Below are positions 1-7,282 of a stretch of 9,396 bases of DNA, piece by piece (position 1 is the first letter of the stretch; each line of letters starts with the position of its first letter). Origin of the DNA: Planctomycetaceae bacterium (GTDB taxonomy: Bacteria; Planctomycetota; Planctomycetia; Planctomycetales; Planctomycetaceae). The stretch spans positions 2,504-11,899 of the forward strand of contig JAESQE010000168.1 in assembly GCA_016765335.1 (NCBI GenBank), read 5' to 3'. The notes below the pieces were generated by a model. The model made no database searches, was not told the origin of the DNA, and worked only from the letters and a program-made list of their open reading frames with translations. Position numbers and translations under genes: made by a program.

Positions 1-2
1 AT

Positions 3-230
3 ATCAAGCAGCCAGTTTTTACTAAGCCAGGCTGTACAAAAGAGAGAATGCTAGACATTAAAAAGCCCCGTTTATTGGGAATTCAATTTCACCAAACTCA
101 TTTTCATTTTGATGTAACAAGCAACCGTTTTTTGAACATACCCGATGATGAATCGCAATTTGAAAAATTAATCAGGCAGGCAGCAAGTCAACAGTTTCTT
201 GATAAGAAGCCTTTGGCGTCTACAAAGTAG
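3..230 (+). CDS. C-terminal end of an unrecognised protein (partial at left edge)
   Basis: The reading frame is open from the first bases of the window to a TAG stop at 228-230, about 75 codons. An ATG at 48 has a purine-rich AGAGAGA directly before it, but no clear spaced Shine-Dalgarno. The frame stays open upstream, so I prefer the tail of a longer gene entering from the left; a 60-residue protein starting at 48 is the alternative. The product is soluble-looking: no signal peptide or membrane segment, an aromatic/His-rich stretch (QFHQTHFHFDV), then a charged probably helical end (DDESQFEKLIRQAASQQF). I do not recognise a family. Its composition looks like real protein, and the hairpin plus T run at 397-418 could terminate it, although that lies about 165 bases downstream. 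Moderate to low confidence that it is a gene; no function can be assigned. Confidence 0.42.
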   Translation: MKQPVFTKPGCTKERMLDIKKPRLLGIQFHQTHFHFDVTSNRFLNIPDDESQFEKLIRQAASQQFLDKKPLASTK

Positions 231-387
231 AAAATAAGTTTGGCGGGATCAAAACAGCACCAATCCTCCGGTTCAATCCAACAAGAGTCAAATGAATTGG
301 GGTAGCCTGGGCACAAGACCGCAAGCAGGCGGGAACTATATTCTAAGTGATCCCAGCACACAGTCAAGCAAAAACCGCCTATATTAA

Positions 388-413
388 GTTGGTTCTCCCC
401 CTTACGAAGGGGG
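388..413 (+). repeat. 26-nt repeat containing a perfect hairpin, left copy
   Basis: The 26 bases from 388 to 413 are identical to the reverse complement of 7203-7228. The core is the palindrome CCCCCTTACGAAGGGGG (7-bp stem, ACG loop), preceded by GTTGGTTCT. The identity stops sharply: the next base on each side differs. The form resembles a dispersed REP-like intergenic palindrome. The two copies are inverted to each other and flank the sulfatase/sialidase block. Whether it is genome-wide cannot be seen here. Confidence 0.75.
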
Positions 414-418
414 TTTTT
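397..418 (+). terminator. Candidate rho-independent terminator
   Basis: A stem of seven G/C-rich base pairs (CCCCCTT / AAGGGGG) with a 3-nt loop ACG is followed directly by TTTTT at 414-418, with nine more T at 425-433. This is the classic intrinsic terminator form for plus-strand transcription and would serve the partial gene ending at 230. On the minus strand the hairpin is not followed by T, so it is a poor terminator for sulfatase 1. The same hairpin is part of a repeat, so its termination role may be secondary. Confidence 0.55.
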
Positions 419-506
419 GAACTGTTTTTTTTTATAACCAAACTGTTTTCGAGAACCTCTGAGATTCAATTAATAGAGATTCACATAATTCTATTGTCTT
501 TGAATT

Positions 507-2132
507 TTATATCTTTTTCTTTCGCTTCGGAGCAATCGGTAATGGGCCAGCCATCGGAGCGGTTTCAAAGAACTTTCCATTATTAATAAGTCTGGGATCA
601 TTAGTGCTTCGCAGCTCTTGCATCAGCTGATCCCGCAACTTCTTGACGACTGATTGATATTGAAGGTCAGCTGCAACATTATGCATCTGATGCGGATCTT
701 CTTTCAAATCGAACAACTCTTCTCGGGGGCGTTTTCCATACGCATTTTGAAAATATGAAGACCATCGAGGATCATTGCGATGAGTTACCAACCAAGCCTT
801 TGCCGGACCAGCATCTTCATCTGGAATTGTGCAGAACGTATTGTTTGTCAGTGAATCAATTGAGGGCGTACTGTTGGAATCCAGCTGATAATGATCTCCG
901 AGTGGATAGCGATTTGGTCGAAAATTAATCACAAACAAATAGTCGTTGGTCCGAATTGCTCGTTGCGGATAAGGCAGCTGCCCGGCACGTGCTAGTGCAA
1001 CATGTCGTTCACGACCAATAAATACCTGTGTGCGATTTTTATCGACAAGTCCCTCCGATTTAGATTTTAGAACTGGCCACAACGTTCGAGCCGTCATCAC
1101 TTCTGGTGCTTGAACACCACCAGCCTCAAGGAATGTCGGAGCTAAATCCGGCAAGCTGACGAAATCATCAACGACGCGTCCTGGTTGAATCCCAGGGCCG
1201 GTTAAAACTAAAGGCACACGTGTGCCGAAGTCATACAAATTACATTTTCCATGAGGAAATCCAGCTGGTCCATGATCGCCAGAAATTGCAATGATTGTAT
1301 TCTCAAATTCGCCAGCCTTTTTCAGCTCTTCAACGAGAATCCCTAATGCCATATCAAACGCTTGAGCTTCCCCGAGATAATCTGCAAAATCCTGACGAAC
1401 TTCGGGAACGTCCGGCAAAAATGGAGGCAACTTTCCGATGAGATCATCCGGGTCTATATTCCAAATGGCGAGCCCAGAATCTTTGATCCATTTACGATGC
1501 ACATTCGTAGGGCCAAACCAATAGGCAAAAGGAACATCGTCTTGTTTGCTTGCAAGGAATTGCTGAATGTTTCCGCGAACGATATCACCCAAAGACTGCT
1601 TAGCCTGCTCGATGGATTTTCCGCTTTCCACCAATCGGGTTGCAGTTTGCGAGAAACTGTTAAATTGACTCCCAGATTTATGATATGAATTCTTTGGGCC
1701 GCCATACCCGGCATCACGAGGTGATCCCGGACTCCATACTTTATACGTGTAGCCAATGTGATATCCGTTATCCTGCAACAGAAACGGCCACGTCGGAATG
1801 GATTGATCCCAGATTGCACCTTGAAGAATCGCGGCGCGACCTGTACGCCAAAAGTGCTGACCAGAAAGCAACGAACTTCGGCACGGTGTGCAAGAAGGAG
1901 CATTCACGAACGCATTGCGAAATAACACTCCCGACTTAGCCAATGCATCAAAGTTTGGAGTACGAACCACATCGTTCTCGGTTCCCGCTCCATCAATCTT
2001 TGCATAAGCGCTGGCGTGTCTGCCCCAGTCGTCAGCAAAGGCAAAAAGGATATTCGGCTTCCTAGCGGCTTCAGTCGAATCGATCATCAAGCCGAACAGC
2101 ACTAACGTCATCAGACAAATAAACTTACTCAT
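507..2132 (-). CDS. Exported sulfatase 1 (S1-type, CTPCR motif; heparan-N-sulfatase-like)
   Basis: A 541-residue alkaline-phosphatase-superfamily sulfatase that hydrolyses sulfate esters (or N-sulfate) with a formylglycine made from Cys. Residues 1-22 form a signal peptide (MSKF, hydrophobic [11 protein letters not shown], cleavage near STEA-A), so it acts outside the cytoplasm. Metal-binding Asp pair is D34-D35 (FAFADDWG). The nucleophile motif is C81-T-P-C-R85 followed by SSLLSG. The region normally reading GKWH is YKVW (K131 kept, His absent). H212 (NVHRKW) and D286-H287-G288 fit the second metal and sulfate site; K296 is in [13 protein letters not shown]. That last block and the missing His recall planctomycete N-sulphoglucosamine sulphohydrolase-like sulfatases, a subfamily call made by eye. 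The start is backed by AAAAGG six bases upstream. The C-terminus is lysine-rich (PKRKKKI). The gene is divergent from sulfatase 2. Substrate is unknown. Confidence 0.93.
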   Translation of the reverse strand: MSKFICLMTLVLFGLMIDSTEAARKPNILFAFADDWGRHASAYAKIDGAGTENDVVRTPNFDALAKSGVLFRNAFVNAPSCTPCRSSLLSGQHFWRTGRAAILQGAIWDQSIPTWPFLLQDNGYHIGYTYKVWSPGSPRDAGYGGPKNSYHKSGSQFNSFSQTATRLVESGKSIEQAKQSLGDIVRGNIQQFLASKQDDVPFAYWFGPTNVHRKWIKDSGLAIWNIDPDDLIGKLPPFLPDVPEVRQDFADYLGEAQAFDMALGILVEELKKAGEFENTIIAISGDHGPAGFPHGKCNLYDFGTRVPLVLTGPGIQPGRVVDDFVSLPDLAPTFLEAGGVQAPEVMTARTLWPVLKSKSEGLVDKNRTQVFIGRERHVALARAGQLPYPQRAIRTNDYLFVINFRPNRYPLGDHYQLDSNSTPSIDSLTNNTFCTIPDEDAGPAKAWLVTHRNDPRWSSYFQNAYGKRPREELFDLKEDPHQMHNVAADLQYQSVVKKLRDQLMQELRSTNDPRLINNGKFFETAPMAGPLPIAPKRKKKI

Positions 2133-2138
2133 GCGATA

Positions 2139-2143
2139 CCTTT
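2139..2143 (-). promoter_or_regulatory. Ribosome binding site of sulfatase 1
   Basis: Read on the minus strand, AAAGG (part of AAAAGGT) ends six bases before the ATG at 2132. This spacing is acceptable for a Shine-Dalgarno and supports the chosen start, which also gives a proper signal peptide. Confidence 0.6.
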
Positions 2144-2155
2144 TGAATTCATAAG

Positions 2156-2236
2156 ATGATTGATCAAACCAAGGTCATTAAATACCCGTTGATTGCTTGT
2201 GTGTTTGCAAGTATTGAAATAATTCTGTCTATTTAA
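2156..2236 (+). pseudogene. Detached signal-peptide segment of sulfatase 2 (out of frame)
   Basis: Starting with ATG at 2156, this frame encodes 26 residues, [10 protein letters not shown] then the hydrophobic PLIACVFASIEIILSI, and ends at TAA 2234-2236. It looks like the n- and h-region of a secretion signal. The sulfatase 2 frame, open from 2223, starts one base later and reads NEFIAIAA-NKPN, which looks like the c-region and cleavage site. Dropping one T from the TTT at 2232-2234 would join them into an ordinary signal peptide followed at once by the KPNVLFIAVDD strand of the enzyme. I infer a single-base insertion: natural mutation, sequencing error, or less likely recoding. No strong ribosome binding site precedes 2156. 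Confidence 0.6.
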
Positions 2237-2273
2237 TGAATTCATTGCAATCGCAGCGAACAAACCGAATGTA

Positions 2274-3569
2274 TTGTTCATTGCAGTGGACGACTTGAAC
2301 GATTGGATCAGCACGCTCAACGGGCATTCGCAATCGGCAACACCTAACATTGACCGCCTGGCTGCACGCGGCATGTTGTTTACGCATTGCTACTGTGCAG
2401 CACCATCATGCAATCCGTCGCGGGCGGCGCTGATGACAGGAATTCGGCCTTCGACATCTGGAGTCTACCGAAACTCCAACCCCTGGCGAAAGGGGCTGCC
2501 AGATGCCGTCACGATTCCACAGCATTTTATGGCTGAAGGATACCGAGCAGTCGGGTCCGGGAAAATCTATCACGGAGCGTTTCCGGATGCCGCTTCGTGG
2601 GATGAATATTATCCTTCCAAAAAAGCTCAAAGGCCTAATGATCCGTTACCTGTTAAACGACCAATCAACGGCATCCCCAAGACAGCTCATTTTGATTGGG
2701 GACCTGTCAACGTGACTGATTCAGCAATGGGAGATTCAAAAGTTGCGGACTGGGTTAGTCAGCAACTCAGCCGAAAGCATGATCGACCCTTGTTTTTAGC
2801 CTGTGGCATGTATCGCCCTCACTTGCCCTGGTATGTTCCACAAAAGTATTTTGATCAATTCCCGCTTGATTCGATTCAATTGCCAGAAACAAAAGTTGAT
2901 GACCTCAATGATGTTCCCGCTGCCGGGGTAAGAATGGCAAGGCCTCAAGGCGATCACAGGAAAGTAACGAAGCACGGTCAATGGAAGCAAGCAGTACAAG
3001 GCTATTTGGCATCCATCGCATTTTCTGACGTGCAAGTAGGACGCGTACTTGATGCACTTGATCAAGGCCCGAACGCAGACAATACAATTATTGTTTTCTG
3101 GACAGATCATGGTTGGCACTTAGGAGAAAAACAACACTGGCGAAAGTTTTCCTTATGGGAAGAAGCGACACGCACCCCCATGATTATCGTTGCACCAGGA
3201 GTGAAAGCCGGCAGCCGATGTGATGCACCGACGAATCTACTTGATATCTACCCGACATTAATCGATCTGTGCGGTTTGAAGAAACGAACTGAATTACAAG
3301 GCGTGAGTTTGAAATCATTGCTGGATAATCCAAACGCCGAATGGGACCGCCCTTCTCTGACAACTTACGGAAAAGGAAACCATGCGATACGATCTGCCCG
3401 ATACCGGTATATTCGGTATGCTGATGGCAGCGAAGAATTGTACGATCATCAAGTTGATCCCATGGAATACAAAAACCTGGCTGACATCGCAGAACTTAAA
3501 ATCGTAAAAACAGAATTGGCAAAATGGATGCCCAAAGTCAACGCCCCGGAAATCCGTAAACGGAAATAG
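2274..3569 (+). CDS. Sulfatase 2, iduronate-2-sulfatase/choline-sulfatase-like (CNPSR motif)
   Basis: A type I sulfatase; the 431 residues counted from the TTG at 2274 contain nearly the whole catalytic domain. Seen in order: metal-binding D6-D7 (FIAVDDLNDW), nucleophile motif C46-N-P-S-R50 with AALMTG, sulfate-site SGKIYH (K97, H100), MYRPHLPWYVP (H183), and D278-H279-G with HLGEKQHWRKFSLWEE (K286). SGKIYH, RPHLPW and GEKQHW are hallmarks of the iduronate-2-sulfatase-like group (SulfAtlas S1_7 by recollection). The start is a problem. TTG 2274 falls inside the first core strand and has no ribosome binding site; homologous sequence begins at least as early as 2259 (NKPNVL), and the frame is open back to 2223 without ATG, GTG or TTG. 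The missing signal peptide lies one frame over at 2156-2236, so the gene may be broken as sequenced. It converges with the sialidase-like gene; 66 bases separate their stops. Substrate not known. Confidence 0.85.
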   Translation: MFIAVDDLNDWISTLNGHSQSATPNIDRLAARGMLFTHCYCAAPSCNPSRAALMTGIRPSTSGVYRNSNPWRKGLPDAVTIPQHFMAEGYRAVGSGKIYHGAFPDAASWDEYYPSKKAQRPNDPLPVKRPINGIPKTAHFDWGPVNVTDSAMGDSKVADWVSQQLSRKHDRPLFLACGMYRPHLPWYVPQKYFDQFPLDSIQLPETKVDDLNDVPAAGVRMARPQGDHRKVTKHGQWKQAVQGYLASIAFSDVQVGRVLDALDQGPNADNTIIVFWTDHGWHLGEKQHWRKFSLWEEATRTPMIIVAPGVKAGSRCDAPTNLLDIYPTLIDLCGLKKRTELQGVSLKSLLDNPNAEWDRPSLTTYGKGNHAIRSARYRYIRYADGSEELYDHQVDPMEYKNLADIAELKIVKTELAKWMPKVNAPEIRKRK

Positions 3570-3635
3570 TAATTTTACATTCGGTTGCCAGGGACTTAAC
3601 CTCTATGAATTCAATCCCCTCAATGTGACAAATAG

Positions 3636-5441
3636 CTACGGTGTAAAAGGCGTAAGCGGCAAGCGGGCACCAATGTAAACTGCTCGGTGGCGGTTATCGT
3701 CGAAGGCGAAGTGAAGCCGTTTTTTGTCTTTGCTAACAAAGCCATCGGGATAGTTGATTCTGCCTTTCTTACCATCAATCGATTCTGGTAAAAGTACACG
3801 TTGGTAGGGCCAGGTTTGCATGCCATCGAAACTGACCCACAATGACAGCGGACTTCGATGACGCGGGTTGGGATTGTGAAGTATCGCAACCGTGTCGCCT
3901 CCCAATCCATAAAGAGTCGCTTTCGATCCGGGATTCGGGATCGAAGTCTGCTTAGCGAACTGCGGCCAGGTGCGACCGCCATCATTCGATTCAGCATAAT
4001 AAAGCACTCCGCCTAGACCATCAGCTCGAATAATCATCGCAATGCGTCCGTCAGCAAGTTCCACGATATTGTTTTCAGCCCAACCATGATAGTTGTCATC
4101 ATCAGTCAGACGGATATCGCCGTGCTCTTCCCAGGTCTTACCGCCATCGCTACTCATGAGGACACCATTGCGTGGATTGGTGGGCGAAGAAAAGCGGCGC
4201 CCCTTACTAATTTCGCGGGTCTTGGCTACTCGAACGTAGTGCTGAAACGGAAGTAGAATGCGACCATCACGCGTTACGATGTGATTGCGTATGAAAGTAC
4301 GATCATGCAATCGTCCGGGAGCCGGTTCGAGTTCGCTCCAGGTGCGGCAGGAATCGTCGCTATGAGTCATCCACTCTTTCCAATTGGAGAAAGTGCCATC
4401 GTGAGTCGCGACGAACATCGTGCAACGTTTGCCGTGCACTAAAAGTTCGGAAGGGACAAGGGCGGTGTTTCTGTTTTTTGTTTTCACGCCCAGATTAATG
4501 GGCTGCATCGGCGACCAGGTTTTTCCCTGGTTGTGACTTCGGCTAACAAAAACGCGGTTTTGAGGCAGCGGTTCCGTGTGACCGCCACCGAGCATGATCA
4601 TCACCCACGAACCATCCGGCATTTGTCTTAGAGTTGTATCACATGCAAGAGAGTCCGGTTTTATTCCATCGAAAATAATGGTTGTCAAATCTTCTGATGC
4701 ATGCGTTTTTTCAACCGTATCCCACTTCGGATCTGATTTCGGTGCACCGTGATAGGGTACTTCTGGAATGATGTGAGTTTTCGTCACAGGGTGGTAGAGG
4801 GCAGACATTTCCTGGGAAGAAAGGGGATGATCGTAAAGGGAAATCTCATCAAAAGCCCCGAACATCGTTTGCCAGATGCGACCGCTGTCGTTGATGCCAC
4901 CAATGGTCAGCGGGGCTTTCGTTTCGACAAGCGGTGTGTCAAGTTTCATCATTCCGGCAATCTTGCCGTTAACCCAGAGTTCTGCTTTCTCGGGCTGAAT
5001 TGTGACAGCCACAAAATGCCAACGTCCTGGAGTCGGTTTTTCAGTAGTCGCGATGGTTCTCCATTTTTTCTGCCATGCGTAAAGGCGAATCAGACCATCC
5101 TTGTCGATCATCACGCCCCACTCACGTTCATTTTTTGAATAGCGATTCTTCGTTGCAATCAGTTGCTGTCTTCCCCCGATAACATAGGGATTGACCCATG
5201 CAGTGAGAGTGAAACCTGTCTTCCCCAGCGCCATCGAATCAGAATTGGGAATCTCAAGAATTGAAGCCCCATCAAGCACCAATGACTGCGAGTCATCAAT
5301 CCCAGCAGCAGGAGTTGCTTTGCCTCTTAAAATGAAACCTGACGAATCAACCGCATCGAGCGACCAATGCTGTAAAGGTTCAGCTGCATCAAGAGGACCA
5401 GTTAAAAGAAAGACTAAAACGAGAGAAAGAATAGGCTTCAT
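3636..5441 (-). CDS. Exported LamG + BNR exo-sialidase-like protein
   Basis: A 601-residue secreted protein. Residues 1-19 are a signal peptide ([15 protein letters not shown], cleavage near DAA-E). Residues about 22-216 are a laminin-G/concanavalin-A-like jelly roll ([35 protein letters not shown]), usually a carbohydrate-binding or packing module. Residues about 235-595 form a six-bladed sialidase/BNR propeller with Asp-box-like repeats S-x-D-x-G-x-T-W: degenerate at 302-309 (SHNQGKTW) and 361-368 (SDDSCRTW), good at 430-437 (SSDGGKTW), 485-492 (SNDGGRTW) and 537-544 (SFDGMQTW). Such proteins are commonly called exo-alpha-sialidase, but I cannot assign the catalytic Tyr/Glu pair or the arginine triad, so true sialidase activity is inference. 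It lies 33 bases downstream of sulfatase 3 on the same strand, a likely operon. Its ribosome binding site is weak (AAGAAA about six bases before ATG), which fits translation helped by the upstream gene. Confidence 0.9.
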   Translation of the reverse strand: MKPILSLVLVFLLTGPLDAAEPLQHWSLDAVDSSGFILRGKATPAAGIDDSQSLVLDGASILEIPNSDSMALGKTGFTLTAWVNPYVIGGRQQLIATKNRYSKNEREWGVMIDKDGLIRLYAWQKKWRTIATTEKPTPGRWHFVAVTIQPEKAELWVNGKIAGMMKLDTPLVETKAPLTIGGINDSGRIWQTMFGAFDEISLYDHPLSSQEMSALYHPVTKTHIIPEVPYHGAPKSDPKWDTVEKTHASEDLTTIIFDGIKPDSLACDTTLRQMPDGSWVMIMLGGGHTEPLPQNRVFVSRSHNQGKTWSPMQPINLGVKTKNRNTALVPSELLVHGKRCTMFVATHDGTFSNWKEWMTHSDDSCRTWSELEPAPGRLHDRTFIRNHIVTRDGRILLPFQHYVRVAKTREISKGRRFSSPTNPRNGVLMSSDGGKTWEEHGDIRLTDDDNYHGWAENNIVELADGRIAMIIRADGLGGVLYYAESNDGGRTWPQFAKQTSIPNPGSKATLYGLGGDTVAILHNPNPRHRSPLSLWVSFDGMQTWPYQRVLLPESIDGKKGRINYPDGFVSKDKKRLHFAFDDNRHRAVYIGARLPLTPFTP

Positions 5442-5474
5442 GGTAGATTTCTTGATTTTTAAGTAATAGCCCTG

Positions 5475-7097
5475 TTACGGTTGCAACTGTTTGCGGATGA
5501 AATTGGGGAGTCTGGCGTTGATGTTGGGGTGGGTTGAGGGGAGTTTTTTTCCGGGGGTGCTTCGACCTTGAGTGACTTGCATGCGAAGTAGTGCAACCAT
5601 CTTCGCAACTTGCGCTGGATGTTTTGCTGCCAGATTGTGGTCTTCGTGGATGTCGTTAGAGAGATCGAAAAGTTGCACGAACGGTGCTTGTACCAGATCG
5701 GTCCATTTGACTGGTTGATCGAATTGCTTCATCGCAGTTTGCCAGGCATCCGCCGAAGCAGGGACATTGCCATAAACTCCGGATGCACCACTTCCTGGAC
5801 ACAGGCAAAGTTTCCAGTTTCCATCGCGAACAACAAAAGGACCAGTGGATTGCATAATCAGATTTCCTCGCTTTCCTTGAGCGTCGGGATGATGGAGCAA
5901 GTTGGCAAAACTGATCGAATCTGGCCCTGCATCTGAATCGAGTTTAGCTCCTGAAACTTCAGCAAAGCTCGCCATGAGATCGCACAGTCCAACTATCTGG
6001 TTACACTGTGACCCCGGCTTGATGACTCCGGGCCAATGTGCAATCAACGGGACACGCAGGCCACCTTCGTAGACAGAAAACTTATATCCACGATGCGGGC
6101 CATCGGCATCGTGGCCTTTGTCTTTGAGCTTGCGAAGTTGACCGGGAGTCGCTTTGAGGATATTTCCTGCATAGGAAGCGGGACCATGATCGGATGAAAA
6201 GATAACCAATGTGTTTTTATCGAGCCCCTGTGTTTTTAAGGCTGCTTGCACACGCTGGACTGCGTGATCAACTTCCATGACAAAATCGCCATAGACACCC
6301 AGCTTACTTTTTCCCTGGAAATTCTTGCCGGGACTGGTCGGAGTGTGCGGAGCAGTCAAGGCAAGGAACAGGAAAAAGGGTTGATCGCTTTTCTGCTGAC
6401 TGAGGAACGATTCGGCTTGGCTGTAAAATGTTTCGAGCACTTCGTGATCTTCAAAATCTTTTTCAGCTGGTCCGACACGATTAAAAGCACTCCAGCCTTT
6501 TTGAGCAGTGACCTCGCCTTGCCACATATTATTTCGAAGATAGGCGTAAGGAAACATATCAAGAGAACCGGGCAGGATGAAGCTTTCATCAAAGCCGTAT
6601 TGAACAGGGCCAACTTTAATAGGCTTGGTGTAATCGACGTTTTTCTCGTTTTGCACTTTACCATCTTTTGTTGTCATGACCGTGCCAAGATGCCATTTTC
6701 CGATGTATCCGGTTTTGTAGTTTGCTGTGCGAAACATGTCTCCCAGTGTGAAAGTATTTACATCAAATCGAGGGCCAAGCAATCCCCACTTTCCACCGGC
6801 TTGCGGTTTGTCAAATCGCCAGGGGTAACGGCCTGTCATAATCGCGATACGAGTTGGTATACAATGCGAAGCATTCACGTAGGCGTCAGTGAATTTCATG
6901 CCGCCAGAAGCTAACGTATCGATATTGGGAGTTTCGATTTGACATTGATCCCCGCCATAACAGTTGACGTCTCCAATACCAAGATCATCTGCCAGGATGA
7001 AAACGGTGTTCGGTTTTTGTTGATCAGCAAATGCAAGGCCATCAAGTAGCAAGACAAAAGACAATGTAGCTAAGACTGCGCGAACACCAAAACTCAT
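5475..7097 (-). CDS. Exported sulfatase 3, arylsulfatase-A-like (CIPTR motif)
   Basis: A 540-residue type I sulfatase, full length for the family. Residues 1-24 form a signal peptide (MSFGVRAVLATLSFVLLL, cleavage near AFA-D). Metal-binding D37-D38 (ILADDLGIGD) leads to the nucleophile motif C79-I-P-T-R83 with IAIMTGR, then GKWHLG (K134, H136), TAPHTP (H251), D303-H304-G, and K339 in HRGYKFSVYEGGLRVPLIAHWPG. All usual active-site positions are present, so it should be active if the Cys is converted to formylglycine. The motif is unusual in having His before the Cys, Ile after it and Thr in place of Ser. The layout matches the arylsulfatase-A/N-acetylgalactosamine-sulfatase-like groups abundant in planctomycetes; the exact substrate is unknown. 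AAGGA nine bases upstream supports the start. It is probably first in a two-gene operon with the sialidase-like gene, and the gene upstream is insulated by the terminator at 7283-7328. Confidence 0.94.
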   Translation of the reverse strand: MSFGVRAVLATLSFVLLLDGLAFADQQKPNTVFILADDLGIGDVNCYGGDQCQIETPNIDTLASGGMKFTDAYVNASHCIPTRIAIMTGRYPWRFDKPQAGGKWGLLGPRFDVNTFTLGDMFRTANYKTGYIGKWHLGTVMTTKDGKVQNEKNVDYTKPIKVGPVQYGFDESFILPGSLDMFPYAYLRNNMWQGEVTAQKGWSAFNRVGPAEKDFEDHEVLETFYSQAESFLSQQKSDQPFFLFLALTAPHTPTSPGKNFQGKSKLGVYGDFVMEVDHAVQRVQAALKTQGLDKNTLVIFSSDHGPASYAGNILKATPGQLRKLKDKGHDADGPHRGYKFSVYEGGLRVPLIAHWPGVIKPGSQCNQIVGLCDLMASFAEVSGAKLDSDAGPDSISFANLLHHPDAQGKRGNLIMQSTGPFVVRDGNWKLCLCPGSGASGVYGNVPASADAWQTAMKQFDQPVKWTDLVQAPFVQLFDLSNDIHEDHNLAAKHPAQVAKMVALLRMQVTQGRSTPGKKLPSTHPNINARLPNFIRKQLQP

Positions 7098-7106
7098 GCT
7101 TCTAAT

Positions 7107-7111
7107 TCCTT
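7107..7111 (-). promoter_or_regulatory. Ribosome binding site of sulfatase 3
   Basis: On the minus strand AAGGA lies nine bases before the ATG at 7097. This is the clearest Shine-Dalgarno in the window; it fixes the start that also yields a full signal peptide. Confidence 0.7.
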
Positions 7112-7202
7112 GGACAGATAAAGGGAACCTGTGAAAACTGAATCTCTAAGCTTCTTGGAGACAGTTTTAAAAAACGAGGTAGCTCATAAAACCCCTCTCA
7201 CT

Positions 7203-7228
7203 CCCCCTTCGTAAGGGGGAGAACCAAC
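7203..7228 (-). repeat. 26-nt repeat containing a perfect hairpin, right copy
   Basis: This is the exact reverse complement of 388-413. Here the stem is longer than in the left copy: CTCCCCCTT at 7201-7209 pairs with AAGGGGGAG at 7213-7221 (9 bp, loop CGT). Unlike the left copy it is not followed directly by a T run in the repeat orientation (minus): AGTGAGAGGGG intervenes before TTTT. It therefore looks more like a dispersed palindrome than a dedicated terminator. Confidence 0.75.
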
Positions 7229-7282
7229 ATTTGAGAGGTTCTCTAAAGAATAACAAGATCGTGAATACAATTCTGTATGCTT

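Larger units (their letters stand above)
231..506. other. Intergenic region, no gene seen
   Basis: This stretch lies between the plus-strand partial frame and the 3' end of sulfatase 1. It holds the GC-rich hairpin and 26-nt repeat copy at 388-413, T runs at 414-418 and 425-433, two short direct copies of AAACTGTTTT-like sequence (about 419-428 and 442-451), and a GAGAACCTC palindrome near 450-458. A similar GAGAGGTTCTC palindrome sits near the second repeat copy at 7232-7242. Bases 231-380 contain nothing I can name. The minus-strand open frame across this region lacks features of a real protein. Confidence 0.5.

Noticed and set aside
391..433. Bidirectional terminator serving sulfatase 1 as well
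   Set aside because: On the minus strand the hairpin is preceded by T-run complements (A) and not followed by T, so it does not have intrinsic terminator form in that direction.
188..469. 93-codon minus-strand open frame at the left
   Set aside because: It overlaps the hairpin/repeat and the partial plus-strand frame, has odd Cys/Trp-rich and low-complexity content, and no signal or domain.
1454..1903. 149-codon minus-strand frame overlapping sulfatase 1
   Set aside because: Same strand but a different frame from the conserved sulfatase sequence, with no family features of its own; a shadow.
2160..2250. -35/-10 promoter for sulfatase 1 (TTGCAA and TATTTA on the minus strand)
   Set aside because: The two boxes are about 20 bases apart, beyond the normal spacing, and the match is weak in AT-rich sequence.
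3570..3635. Terminator between convergent sulfatase 2 and sialidase-like genes
   Set aside because: I found no stem with a T run in the 66 bases; termination may be rho-dependent or lie inside the opposite gene.
6246..6914. 222-codon plus-strand open frame inside sulfatase 3
   Set aside because: It is fully antisense to conserved catalytic sulfatase sequence, shows no recognisable domain and no ribosome binding site; it is best explained as a long chance frame opposite a real gene.
7143..7161. Leader hairpin or riboswitch before sulfatase 3
   Set aside because: The stem is short and, in the minus-strand transcript, contains a C-A mismatch; no conserved riboswitch features are visible.
388..7228. 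Insertion sequence or composite transposon
   Set aside because: No transposase, no target-site duplication and no longer terminal inverted repeat beyond 26 nt could be seen; the repeat hypothesis is kept only as a finding.
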